DNA of 64,000 bases from CAZNKU01 sp045654805 (GTDB taxonomy: Bacteria > Bacillota > Clostridia > Monoglobales > Firm-18), in the NCBI GenBank assembly GCA_045654805.1, contig JAZOOD010000032.1, positions 1-64,000 of the forward strand, given 5' to 3'. The stretch's first letter is position 1; every line of letters starts with the position of its first letter. A model generated the notes under the pieces. It saw nothing but the letters and a program-made list of their open reading frames with translations, was not told where the DNA came from and did not search any database. Both the position numbers and the translations under genes were made by a program. This document shows positions 8,483 to 16,335 of this stretch, piece by piece.

Positions 8483-9762
8483 TATTTTTCATCCTCAAAT
8501 CGTATTGTAGCACTTTTAGCATGGGCAGACAAGCCTTCCTTTTCGGCAAAATATGCTATATCGTCTGCAACCTTTGAAAGTGCATCCTTAGTATAATAAG
8601 TATATTGAGTCTTTTTAACAAAATCATCTACCGAAAGTGGACTGGAAAATCTGGCAGTCCCGCTTGTAGGTAACGTATGGTTAGGTCCTGCATAGTAATC
8701 ACCCAACGCTTCGGGACAATATTTACCCATAAATATTGAACCTGCGTGCTTGATACTGTCAAGATAATCAAAGGGATTATCAACACACAATTCCAGATGC
8801 TCAGGAGCAATTTCATTTGCAATATCTATTACTCTCTTAATGTCATCAGCCACAATAATTTTGCCGTTATTGTCAATAGATGCTCTTGCAATTTCACATC
8901 TTGGAAGCAATGGTATCTGTCTTTCAAGTTCATCACTTACGGCTTTTGCAAAGTCCATATCATCCGTAACAAGCACAGCACTTGCCATCTTGTCGTGTTC
9001 CGCCTGAGAAAGCAGGTCTGCAGCCACAAATTTTGGATTTGACGTGTTATCAGCAACAACAAGTATCTCACTTGGTCCTGCAATCATATCTATTGAAACA
9101 ACGCCAAAAACCTGCTTTTTCGCCTCTGCAACAAAGGCATTACCCGGACCTACAATCTTATCAACCTTAGGCATGCTCTCTGTACCATAAGCCAAAGCAG
9201 CTACAGCCTGGGCACCGCCAACTTTAAATATTTTGTCCACACCTGCTATTTTTGCAGCAGTAAGTATTACAGGGTTAACCTTTCCGTTCTTATTAGGAGG
9301 AGTAACCATAACTATTTCGTCACACCCCGCAATTTTTGCAGGAATACTGTCCATAAGCACCGTTGACGGATAAGCCGCAGTTCCACCGGGGACGTAAAGA
9401 CCCACCTTTTCAATAGGTATAACCTTTTGTCCAATGACAACACCATTGTTTTCACTTATAATAAAACTGTTACGTACTTGACGTTTGTGAAAATTACGTA
9501 TGTTTTCAGCTGCAGTTTCTAAAATCCTCACAAACTCCTTATCCATAGAGTTATATGCCTCATCTATTTCCACATCAGTAACCTGCAAGGCATCAAGCTT
9601 TACTCCGTCAAACTTCTCACAATACTCAAAAACAGCCTTATCCTTGTTTTCAATAACATTTTGAATAATATCTGCAACAGTATCCTCTATATTGGTTTTC
9701 ATATTAACACGAGCAAAAATTTCACTATTTGGAACTTCACCGTATTTCATTATTTTAATCAT
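8482..9762 (-). CDS. hisD: Histidinol dehydrogenase
   Basis: 426 residues; oxidises L-histidinol to L-histidine in two NAD-dependent steps. Family marks are GLYVPGGTAAYPSTVLM, the GGAQAVAALAYGT segment, SQAEHDKMA and NEIAPEHLELC, which carry the zinc and catalytic residues. The start was set at the ATG overlapping the end of hisG by eight bases, with AGGTGG 9 bases before it. A TTG nine bases further upstream is too close to that ribosome site. Confidence 0.95.
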   Translation of the reverse strand: MIKIMKYGEVPNSEIFARVNMKTNIEDTVADIIQNVIENKDKAVFEYCEKFDGVKLDALQVTDVEIDEAYNSMDKEFVRILETAAENIRNFHKRQVRNSFIISENNGVVIGQKVIPIEKVGLYVPGGTAAYPSTVLMDSIPAKIAGCDEIVMVTPPNKNGKVNPVILTAAKIAGVDKIFKVGGAQAVAALAYGTESMPKVDKIVGPGNAFVAEAKKQVFGVVSIDMIAGPSEILVVADNTSNPKFVAADLLSQAEHDKMASAVLVTDDMDFAKAVSDELERQIPLLPRCEIARASIDNNGKIIVADDIKRVIDIANEIAPEHLELCVDNPFDYLDSIKHAGSIFMGKYCPEALGDYYAGPNHTLPTSGTARFSSPLSVDDFVKKTQYTYYTKDALSKVADDIAYFAEKEGLSAHAKSATIRFEDEK

Positions 9763-10387
9763 TCTTCTCAACCACCTGTTGTTCTAATCCGGTACGGATT
9801 TTTTCAATCATTTCATTTTTAAATTTGAAACTTGACTTATTTGCTATCAACCTTGCGCTTATTGGAATAATAGTTTCAAATGGCTCCAAATCATTTTCCA
9901 AAAGCGTTGTTCCCGTTTCTACAATATCCACTATAACATCGGACAAATCAAGTATCGGAGCGATTTCAATGGAACCATTAAGCTTTATAATATCAATATC
10001 GCGACCTATTCCTGCATAATAATTTTTTGCAATATTTGTAAACTTAGTAGCCACACGCAGGGTTTTATCTGTGTTATCCCTAAACCCCTTCTTTGCAGCT
10101 ACAGCCATACGGCATTTACCTATATTAAGGTCTAAAAGCTCGTAAACATCTGGCTCATACTCCAACAAAATATCCTTGCCTGCCACACCAATGTCAGCGG
10201 CACCTCTTTCAACATAAATAGCAACGTCGGAAGGCTTTACCCAAAAAAATCTTACCCCAACATCTTCGTTTTCAAAAATCAGCTTTCGATTATTTTCCTT
10301 AATAGACGGACATTCAAACCCTGATTTTTCGAACATATCATAAACTTTTTCACCAAGCCTGCCTTTTGGCAATGCCACATTAATCAT
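9755..10387 (-). CDS. hisG: ATP phosphoribosyltransferase, short-form catalytic subunit
   Basis: 210 residues. Catalyses the committed step, joining ATP and PRPP. It lacks the C-terminal ACT-like regulatory domain, so it is the HisGS type that needs HisZ, which is encoded just upstream. Key segments are NVALPKGRLGEKVYDMF, DVAIYVERGAADIGVAGKD and the PRPP-loop DVIVDIVETGTTL. The start follows homology (MINVALPKGRL) and overlaps the hisZ stop in ATGATTAA. TTG codons 9 and 18 bases upstream are alternatives because the GGGGG ribosome-like site is further off. Confidence 0.95.
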   Translation of the reverse strand: MINVALPKGRLGEKVYDMFEKSGFECPSIKENNRKLIFENEDVGVRFFWVKPSDVAIYVERGAADIGVAGKDILLEYEPDVYELLDLNIGKCRMAVAAKKGFRDNTDKTLRVATKFTNIAKNYYAGIGRDIDIIKLNGSIEIAPILDLSDVIVDIVETGTTLLENDLEPFETIIPISARLIANKSSFKFKNEMIEKIRTGLEQQVVEKND

Positions 10388-11495
10388 TGTTTTCAAGGAT
10401 TTCAAACCCCCTGTCCTTAAGTCTTATAAGCTGTCTGTATTTAAGCTTTTTAGGTACGCTTTTTTCTGCCAATACGCTGTTTCCGTTGTCCGTGAACATC
10501 TTTATAAGATTGGCTATGTCCACTTCATTCGCATCCCTGTCATATAGCAATACAGTATCAACATCATATTTTTTTGTATTTATATTCAATCTTTCAAGCA
10601 TATCAAGATATACTGCAAAACCTATTGCGCCGGTCCTTTTGCCCATTTTTGCCATCAACTTGTCATACTGACCGCCTGACAAAATACCAACAGGTATTCC
10701 TTCAATAAATCCTCTAAATACAATACCGCTGTAATAATTCATATCATTTACGATTGAAAAATCAAGATTCACTTGCTTTTCAAAGCCCTCGTGGGCAATA
10801 AATTCATTGATTTTTTCAAGCTCATTAAGAGCATTTACAAAGCTTTCATTTACATTAAATTCCTTTAACTTTCTAATAACATCACTCATATTTCCGTATG
10901 TGCTGACAAGCTCAATAAGGTTGTCACAACAAAGGTTATATTCACCGCATATTTTCCTTATATCGTGAGTATTTTTTTCACCAATACATTTTAAAACTTC
11001 CGCCTTTGCATCTACCGGCAAGGATAATTCATCAAGTATAGCGGACACTATACCCATATGGGAAATATCAAGAACAAAGCTGTCACTTATAGCGTTAAGG
11101 CTTTTAGCCGCCAATGACACAACTTCACAGATGTTGTAAGAATCAATATCACCAATACATTCAAGACCTGTCTGCATAATTTCCTTAAATGTGTGAGTCC
11201 CCTTTGAAACACGGTAAACATTCTCATTATAATACACCTTCTGCACACAACCGTTAGTATCCTGAGTATTTTTAATTATGGAAAGCGTAACATCGGGCTT
11301 TAAAGCCAAAAGCTTGCCGTTAGTGTCATTAAAAGTAATAATACTGTCGGAAACTAAAAAGTCCTTGTTTTTCACGTACAGGTCGTATTCCTCAAACTTG
11401 CTCATTTTATATTGAATATAGCCATATTTTTCATAAAGTGAGCGGAGCCTGAAGATCGCCACTTCATCCTTTTTTAATACATTTTCATACATCAT
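10380..11495 (-). CDS. hisZ: ATP phosphoribosyltransferase regulatory subunit
   Basis: 371-residue paralogue of histidyl-tRNA synthetase that assembles with short HisG and confers activity and histidine feedback. The class II synthetase-like core is visible (LKPDVTLSIIKNTQ; YRVSKGTHTFKEIMQTGLECIG; YYSGIVFRGF; SGGQYDKLMAKMG). It lacks the C-terminal anticodon domain of a real HisRS. The start was set at the ATG eight bases after AAAGG, overlapping the end of the TrpR-family gene. Confidence 0.93.
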   Translation of the reverse strand: MMYENVLKKDEVAIFRLRSLYEKYGYIQYKMSKFEEYDLYVKNKDFLVSDSIITFNDTNGKLLALKPDVTLSIIKNTQDTNGCVQKVYYNENVYRVSKGTHTFKEIMQTGLECIGDIDSYNICEVVSLAAKSLNAISDSFVLDISHMGIVSAILDELSLPVDAKAEVLKCIGEKNTHDIRKICGEYNLCCDNLIELVSTYGNMSDVIRKLKEFNVNESFVNALNELEKINEFIAHEGFEKQVNLDFSIVNDMNYYSGIVFRGFIEGIPVGILSGGQYDKLMAKMGKRTGAIGFAVYLDMLERLNINTKKYDVDTVLLYDRDANEVDIANLIKMFTDNGNSVLAEKSVPKKLKYRQLIRLKDRGFEILENND

Positions 11496-11784
11496 AGTTA
11501 TCACCTTTTAACTTATCCAGAATTTCCTTATACCCACCGGTGCCATACATAAGACATTTGTTAACACGGCTGATTGTAGCACTGCTTGCACCGGTAATTT
11601 TTGCAATTTCGCTGTACACCTTACCTTCTGCAAGTAAACGTGCAACGTCCATTCTCTGGGCAAGGTCCTGCATTTCCTTAATAGTGCAGATATCTTCAAA
11701 AAACTTATAACAATCATCAATATTTCCAAGGGATAAAACAGCCTTGAAAAAAAAATCCATATCCTTAGAATGCGGAATACCCAT
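11485..11784 (-). CDS. hisR: TrpR-family regulator (YerC/YecD type), probable histidine repressor
   Basis: A 99-residue all-helical protein of the YerC/YecD branch of the TrpR superfamily. The helix-turn-helix is readable as VYSEIAKITGASSATISRVN, followed by KCLMYGTGGYKEIL, the family's C-terminal signature. It is the first gene of the histidine operon and overlaps hisZ, so an autoregulated histidine-responsive repressor is likely. Comparative genomic work has proposed that YerC-type TrpR proteins act as histidine regulators (HisR) in Firmicutes; I am relying on memory for that. The name is therefore provisional, but the family is clear. Confidence 0.8.
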   Translation of the reverse strand: MGIPHSKDMDFFFKAVLSLGNIDDCYKFFEDICTIKEMQDLAQRMDVARLLAEGKVYSEIAKITGASSATISRVNKCLMYGTGGYKEILDKLKGDNYDV

Positions 11785-11830
11785 ATTTATTACTTCCTTT
11801 ACTTTTATTTGTCGACCAACTCACTTTCAC

Positions 11831-11859
11831 ATTTTACCACACTAAAGTGCTAAAGTCAA
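11831..11859 (-). promoter_or_regulatory. Promoter and candidate operator of the histidine operon
   Basis: TTGACT (complement of 11854-11859), 17-base spacer, TAAAAT (complement of 11831-11836). The spacer holds the palindrome CACT-AA-AGTG (11840-11849) and a partial direct repeat CTAAAGTGCTAAAGT, well placed for repressor binding between -35 and -10. No T-box or other long leader fits in the short gap to the first gene. Confidence 0.7.
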
Positions 11860-11879
11860 TACAAAAAACACAAAAAATA

Positions 11880-11908
11880 GCGATACCGGCAAGATTTGCC
11901 GATATCGC
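11880..11908 (-). terminator. Terminator of the SLH-protein gene
   Basis: Nearly perfect stem GCGATAtCGGCAA/TTGCCGGTATCGC, then a T-rich tract on the minus strand. It lies 10 bases past the stop of the SLH gene. Confidence 0.88.
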
Positions 11909-11917
11909 CAATAAACA

Positions 11918-13555
11918 TTAATAAATATAGTCTATACTTGTGAATACTGCATCACCGGTTGGGATAGCAAGACCATTAAGCTTACTGCCTGTAGCAAGGG
12001 TCATATAAAGAACATCACCGTCTTTAATCTGAGGCTTTGTACCGGCAATAGTGTTAGGGAATACATCGTCAAATGTCTTGCCGTCCTCAATATCATTTAA
12101 CTTAATTCTTAACTTCATAACATATCCCTTGTCAGATTCACAAACCATAGAAGGGTAGTAAACAATCGTAACGTCAGCCCCAAGACGTTCCAGAGAATAT
12201 GCTATACCCTGTAATGTAAAAGTAAAAATATTGTACTGATTGCGTGCAAATTCAAAGAAATCCTTAGGAAGTTTACTGCACACCTTGCCGTTTTCATCAA
12301 TAAACGGGCTGTCATAAACCTGTGTAGGAACATCGGTTAATATAAACTGATAATCATTTCTGCTGTTAGGATATTTTAAAACATCTGTACTTATCCTTGC
12401 ATCCATAGGGAATTCAGCACTCTTAGACAAATAATGTGATGAATTAAAACCACTCAACGCATCAATCTGCATCAAAACAAGAGCAAGATTTTTTGCAGTA
12501 ATTTCACTGTCCGGATAAATATGATTGTTGTTATCAAGCTTTATACCTTTTTTATAAGCGGCAGTAATGTATGCATTTACAGAATTTTCTTTTACAGACT
12601 TAATATCATCATAGAAATTGTTCATTTCATAGTCAACAACAGAATTTAGGAATTTGCAGTTTGCTGCAAATGTCAAAATAGCTATAGTATCAATATTAGT
12701 TGCCTTAGCATCATAAAATTCCTCAGTCATTTTACTTTCGCCCCAAACATAGTAGCAGGCAGCATAAAAAGCAAATGTATTAGGACGGTTAACAGAAAAA
12801 TCGACCTTTAAACCTTCAAAAGTCGGAACAGAGGTTTCGTAAATAAGCCTCATTGCAGCAGTCGCAATCTCTCCGTTTGTAAAAGTTCTGTCTGCATTAT
12901 ATTCATCACCGAACAAATTAAAAGAATTGTAGATGTCTTCAATAATCTTTGGATTTACAGTATCAGAAAAAGATTTTACTGCTGAATAATCGATTGTTCT
13001 TGAACGGCATATTAAGGCAGAAGCTTCTGCTCTTGTAACACCGTCCTGAAGACGTAGATTAATACCGTCGTCACCGTTCATAATTTCATATGAATATGCC
13101 CAGGCAGCTGCATCAGCGTTTGTGGACTGATTAGTAATAATAGAAGGAGCTGTAGCCTTTTTTGAACCTGCACGCTTCCATAACAAATTAATAACATCAT
13201 TGCGTGTAATAGGAACATCGGGGTTAAATGATGAACCCTCAACATCCATATCGGAATACATTATGTAATCATAAGCCCAATGACCTGCAATATCATCAAA
13301 GGGAACATCAAAAGCCTTGTCGACTTTGCCAATCATCTTAACAAATTCCGCTCTTGTAACATTAGCCTCTGGTCTGAATGTACCGTCTGCATAGCCGTTA
13401 ATTGTGCCGTCACCCACAAGCGTTTGTACATAGCTATAACCCCAATGGCTTCCAGGCAAATCCGAAAATGCCAAATCAGCATTTACTACACCTACCGTAC
13501 CCAATATAAAGGCACATACCAGAATTAAGGATAAAACTTTTTTGAAATTTTTCAT
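11918..13555 (-). CDS. Secreted SLH-domain surface protein
   Basis: 545 residues with a clear signal peptide (KK, then a hydrophobic core, ending VVNA near residue 26). Three S-layer homology repeats follow: FSDLPGSHWGYSYVQTL with NGYADGTFRPEANVTRAEF, then FDDIAGHWAYDYI with FNPDVPITRNDVINLLWKR, then a degenerate third (AAAWAYSYE with DGVTRAEASALI). A further SLH-like segment appears near residue 330. SLH domains anchor proteins to cell-wall polysaccharide. The remaining C-terminal ~150 residues match nothing I recognise. It lies downstream of the HPr-kinase-like gene with a 52-base gap and has GGAGG before its ATG. It is a candidate surface partner of the export locus. Confidence 0.85.
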   Translation of the reverse strand: MKNFKKVLSLILVCAFILGTVGVVNADLAFSDLPGSHWGYSYVQTLVGDGTINGYADGTFRPEANVTRAEFVKMIGKVDKAFDVPFDDIAGHWAYDYIMYSDMDVEGSSFNPDVPITRNDVINLLWKRAGSKKATAPSIITNQSTNADAAAWAYSYEIMNGDDGINLRLQDGVTRAEASALICRSRTIDYSAVKSFSDTVNPKIIEDIYNSFNLFGDEYNADRTFTNGEIATAAMRLIYETSVPTFEGLKVDFSVNRPNTFAFYAACYYVWGESKMTEEFYDAKATNIDTIAILTFAANCKFLNSVVDYEMNNFYDDIKSVKENSVNAYITAAYKKGIKLDNNNHIYPDSEITAKNLALVLMQIDALSGFNSSHYLSKSAEFPMDARISTDVLKYPNSRNDYQFILTDVPTQVYDSPFIDENGKVCSKLPKDFFEFARNQYNIFTFTLQGIAYSLERLGADVTIVYYPSMVCESDKGYVMKLRIKLNDIEDGKTFDDVFPNTIAGTKPQIKDGDVLYMTLATGSKLNGLAIPTGDAVFTSIDYIY

Positions 13556-13607
13556 TTTTTCTTCCTCCGTTTATTTAATACTTTAATAACATATTATTTC
13601 TGTTTTG

Positions 13608-14465
13608 TCATACGAATAATCTGTCTTTAATAGTATCAACCGCATCTTTTGAAATATTACATTTTAAAAGATATGCGGGAACATTTAAAAATAACCTGTT
13701 AAAAATATCTACCATAAGGTCGGTTTGTTGCTTAAAGGGAGAAATTGAAATTTCTCTCATCATCCTTATAACCGCCTCCATAGGTGATAATTCTTCCACA
13801 GAGCACTTTTCACTGCGTTCAATAAACACCATAGCCTTAAGCGGTGCAGATATATTTTCATTAATTTCAGTCTTACCGCTCCACGGTGTGCCAAAAGCGT
13901 AAAATTTATTGTCAATTATACGTATAGCAGGCATATCGTCATTTATAATTAGAGTATCGGGATAATATTGTTTCCACAAACCTGTGTGAGTGGATTTACC
14001 CGTACCGGACGGTGCAGTAAAGGTAATAGCCTCACCGTTATAAACAATAGTGGACGAATGTACAACTACACCGTTAAAATGTCTTAAGGATTGAGCAAAT
14101 AAATGTCCCAAAACATTCATAACCGTGGTATCCGGCTTAATGCCAAATATTTCATCAAGGTCACTAAACGTATATGTGATATTTTTCCATTCTTTGTCTG
14201 CTTTTAAAAAGGAAACTGTTTTATCAATTTCTAAAATGTAATCATAAAACCCGCAACTATCGGACAATTCATAATAATACCTGCCATTCGAGGATGTAAA
14301 ATGAGCAGGAAAATTACCTGAAATGGAGTTATTGAGTTCAAACGCTATGTTGACATCTGCATTATCAAATTTATTGACAGAATATTTACTCAAACGATAT
14401 TTAAAATAATCATATTCCGCCCCAGTAACGCATATGTTAAGTCCGGCTATATTAAAATACTGCAT
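13608..14465 (-). CDS. HPr kinase-like P-loop protein of a PqqD/RiPP-type locus
   Basis: 285 residues. Centrally it has a Walker A loop APSGTGKSTHTGLW, then LIINDDMPAIR and FGTPWSGKTEIN, the layout of the C-terminal domain of HPr kinase/phosphorylase. It lacks the HPr-kinase N-terminal domain and its usual neighbours. Proteins of this kind recur beside PqqD proteins in peptide-modification loci, where their substrate is unknown. An upstream in-frame extension is rejected because AGAGG precedes this ATG by 6 bases. It follows the terminator of the 60-aa peptide gene, so it may have its own promoter. Kinase activity is inferred only. Confidence 0.7.
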   Translation of the reverse strand: MQYFNIAGLNICVTGAEYDYFKYRLSKYSVNKFDNADVNIAFELNNSISGNFPAHFTSSNGRYYYELSDSCGFYDYILEIDKTVSFLKADKEWKNITYTFSDLDEIFGIKPDTTVMNVLGHLFAQSLRHFNGVVVHSSTIVYNGEAITFTAPSGTGKSTHTGLWKQYYPDTLIINDDMPAIRIIDNKFYAFGTPWSGKTEINENISAPLKAMVFIERSEKCSVEELSPMEAVIRMMREISISPFKQQTDLMVDIFNRLFLNVPAYLLKCNISKDAVDTIKDRLFV

Positions 14466-14587
14466 AAAATACCTCTTCATAAATTTATACAATATAATAA
14501 TACTATATTTTAAGCAAAAAAGCAACAGGTTTTTTATACATGTATAATTCAACTTTAATCCACACCATTATTTTAAAACAAAAAAAA

Positions 14588-14620
14588 CGTGTAGCAAAAT
14601 GAAATTAATTTTGCTACACG
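14588..14620 (-). terminator. Strong terminator after the 60-aa peptide gene
   Basis: CGTGTAGCAAAAT pairs with ATTTTGCTACACG, followed by T7-8 on the minus strand. It separates the secreted protein/peptide unit from the HPr-kinase-like gene. Confidence 0.92.
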
Positions 14621-14644
14621 CCATATAATTATAAATTTAAATTA

Positions 14645-14827
14645 TTAAGCTTCTGCATTTACAACACTTGCAGCATTAGAATATTTTGAAACAGCATATT
14701 CTGTACTAGTTCCATTCAAAAGATAATTTCTAACCATTTTCTTCTGAACTTGTTCAAATGAAGCTGCAATATCATTAGATGATTTTAAATTAACTATTTC
14801 TACTGTTGGTTTTGTGTATTTTTTCAT
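14645..14827 (-). CDS. Small 60-aa peptide with N-terminal YxxP motif, possible RiPP precursor
   Basis: 60 residues beginning MKKYTKPTVEIVNLKSSND and ending SVVNAEA. It has no Cys and no signal peptide. The Tyr4-x-x-Pro7 motif near the start recalls the YxxP leader motif bound by PqqD-like RRE proteins in lasso-peptide systems, and a PqqD protein is encoded 4 kb away. The start is the ATG 11 bases after AGGAGG; a GTG twelve bases earlier lies within that ribosome site. The gene begins 16 bases after the secreted 444-aa protein and ends at a strong terminator, so the two are co-expressed. A precursor role is inference; it could also be a small structural or signalling protein. Confidence 0.6.
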   Translation of the reverse strand: MKKYTKPTVEIVNLKSSNDIAASFEQVQKKMVRNYLLNGTSTEYAVSKYSNAASVVNAEA

Positions 14828-14843
14828 ATTATATTGCACCTCC

Positions 14844-16178
14844 TTATTCTTCTATAGCAGTTGTATTTCTGTCGATTGTGTAATAGTTCAAATCAAAAAC
14901 ATTCAATTCAACTGGATCTTCACCAATGAAAGGAACAGCTTCGTAATAGTAAGTATCTGTATTCAATTCGCCTAATGTATCGTGCAACTGAATAGCGAAC
15001 TTACCATCAGCTGATGCACCATTAAATGCTTTGTATGAACCAACCAACGTTCCTGTTACACCTGCAGTATTGCTTGCTGTTGTGTTATCAAGAGCAGCCT
15101 TAGGATAAGCGTAAACGTTCAAACCGAACTCAGTTTCATCAGTCAAGTTAGTTGCTAGGAAAGTAATTGTTGTTTCGTTACCATTCTTTACAACAACAGG
15201 AGCAGAATCAATTGTCATATACTTTGTAGATGAAGCACTCACGTTATTAAGCTGTGCTGTAGGTGCAGTCATACCATAAATATCAATGTAAGCACCGGCT
15301 GTCCAGTCAACATCAGTGCCGTTTATCTTACCATTTGAAATAGTCGCCTTGTATCTGCCGTTAATCAAATTGTTTACTGATACATTTCCCAATTCATAAT
15401 CAGATGCAGAATCTCCATCTTTTGTTAATGCATCTGACTGGAAAATAGTAGTGCTATTTTTCAAAGTTTTTTGGTTAAAACTTCCTTGATCATTAGAAGC
15501 AACAGTCCACTCTGTAGCATTTCTAAGTGCAATTGACGAAACAGCACCTCTAGTAGCAGAACTATATTTCTGGAAATCAATTATAATACCTGTTGCATCA
15601 GCCGGAAGATACGCTAATCTTCCTACATTATTTGTAGGCTCATAAGTTTCTGGATCCACATTGTTTGGAGTATATGTCAATGTATGTGTTGTAGGATCAC
15701 CATTTTTATCCAAAACAATTATGTCTATAGCCGCTCCATCGAAATTCTTTAATGAATTCAAGGCTTGACGTGCATCAACAGTTACCATATATTCATTCTT
15801 TGTAACTGTAACTCTATCTGTAGAAGTTTCATTTGCAGTAGATGCAAACTGAATATTACGGTTTTTGATAGCATCAGAATCAAAGCTTACAGCATCAAAA
15901 TTTGCTGTATTACCGCTTACTGTAGCCTGGTCAATATGAATAATATTACCCTCTGTAATAGTTTCTGTTTCATCAACAACATCATCACCATAGATAATGT
16001 AAGAAACCATATCACCATCGGTTGCACCAGTAACGCTGGCGTTTAATGTAACTTTACCAGTATTAAGATTATAGCCTGTTGTAACCGTATAAGTGGCTGC
16101 AGCACTAACACTGCACACAACGCTTGTCATCACTATAGTGAAAACAACAAGCGCACTAAGTAATCTTTTTAACTTCAT
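14844..16178 (-). CDS. Secreted protein of unknown function
   Basis: 444 residues with a classic signal peptide (KLKRLL, hydrophobic core, cleavage near SVSAAA at residue ~27). The mature part is rich in Thr, Asn, Asp and Val, has no Cys or membrane helix after the signal, and looks like a beta-rich extracellular protein. I recognise no catalytic motif or repeat. It has a near-consensus promoter and a GAGGAGG ribosome site, so it is probably abundant. It is the first gene of a unit with the 60-aa peptide, beside an ABC exporter and a signal-peptidase-like gene. This suggests a cell-surface product of that locus. Confidence 0.7.
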   Translation of the reverse strand: MKLKRLLSALVVFTIVMTSVVCSVSAAATYTVTTGYNLNTGKVTLNASVTGATDGDMVSYIIYGDDVVDETETITEGNIIHIDQATVSGNTANFDAVSFDSDAIKNRNIQFASTANETSTDRVTVTKNEYMVTVDARQALNSLKNFDGAAIDIIVLDKNGDPTTHTLTYTPNNVDPETYEPTNNVGRLAYLPADATGIIIDFQKYSSATRGAVSSIALRNATEWTVASNDQGSFNQKTLKNSTTIFQSDALTKDGDSASDYELGNVSVNNLINGRYKATISNGKINGTDVDWTAGAYIDIYGMTAPTAQLNNVSASSTKYMTIDSAPVVVKNGNETTITFLATNLTDETEFGLNVYAYPKAALDNTTASNTAGVTGTLVGSYKAFNGASADGKFAIQLHDTLGELNTDTYYYEAVPFIGEDPVELNVFDLNYYTIDRNTTAIEE

Positions 16179-16229
16179 GTTTGTAAACCTCCTCGAGTTT
16201 AATAAAATAAATTATTAGCAGTTGTTATT

Positions 16230-16258
16230 ATTTTACAACTTTTTTACAACGTTGTCAA
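16230..16258 (-). promoter_or_regulatory. Promoter of the secreted protein/60-aa peptide unit
   Basis: TTGACA (complement of 16253-16258), 17 bases, TAAAAT (complement of 16230-16235): near consensus. It splits this unit from the upstream ABC transporter gene. Confidence 0.8.
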
Positions 16259-16335
16259 ACATATTTTATATATTTTTTTCAAAATATTCAATTTTGTGCG
16301 TTTTTACCAAAGCTGTTGTATTTTGTTTGTGCAAT

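Noticed and set aside
11785..11880. Histidine T-box leader
   Set aside because: The promoter is only about 50 bases from the first gene, too close for a T-box.
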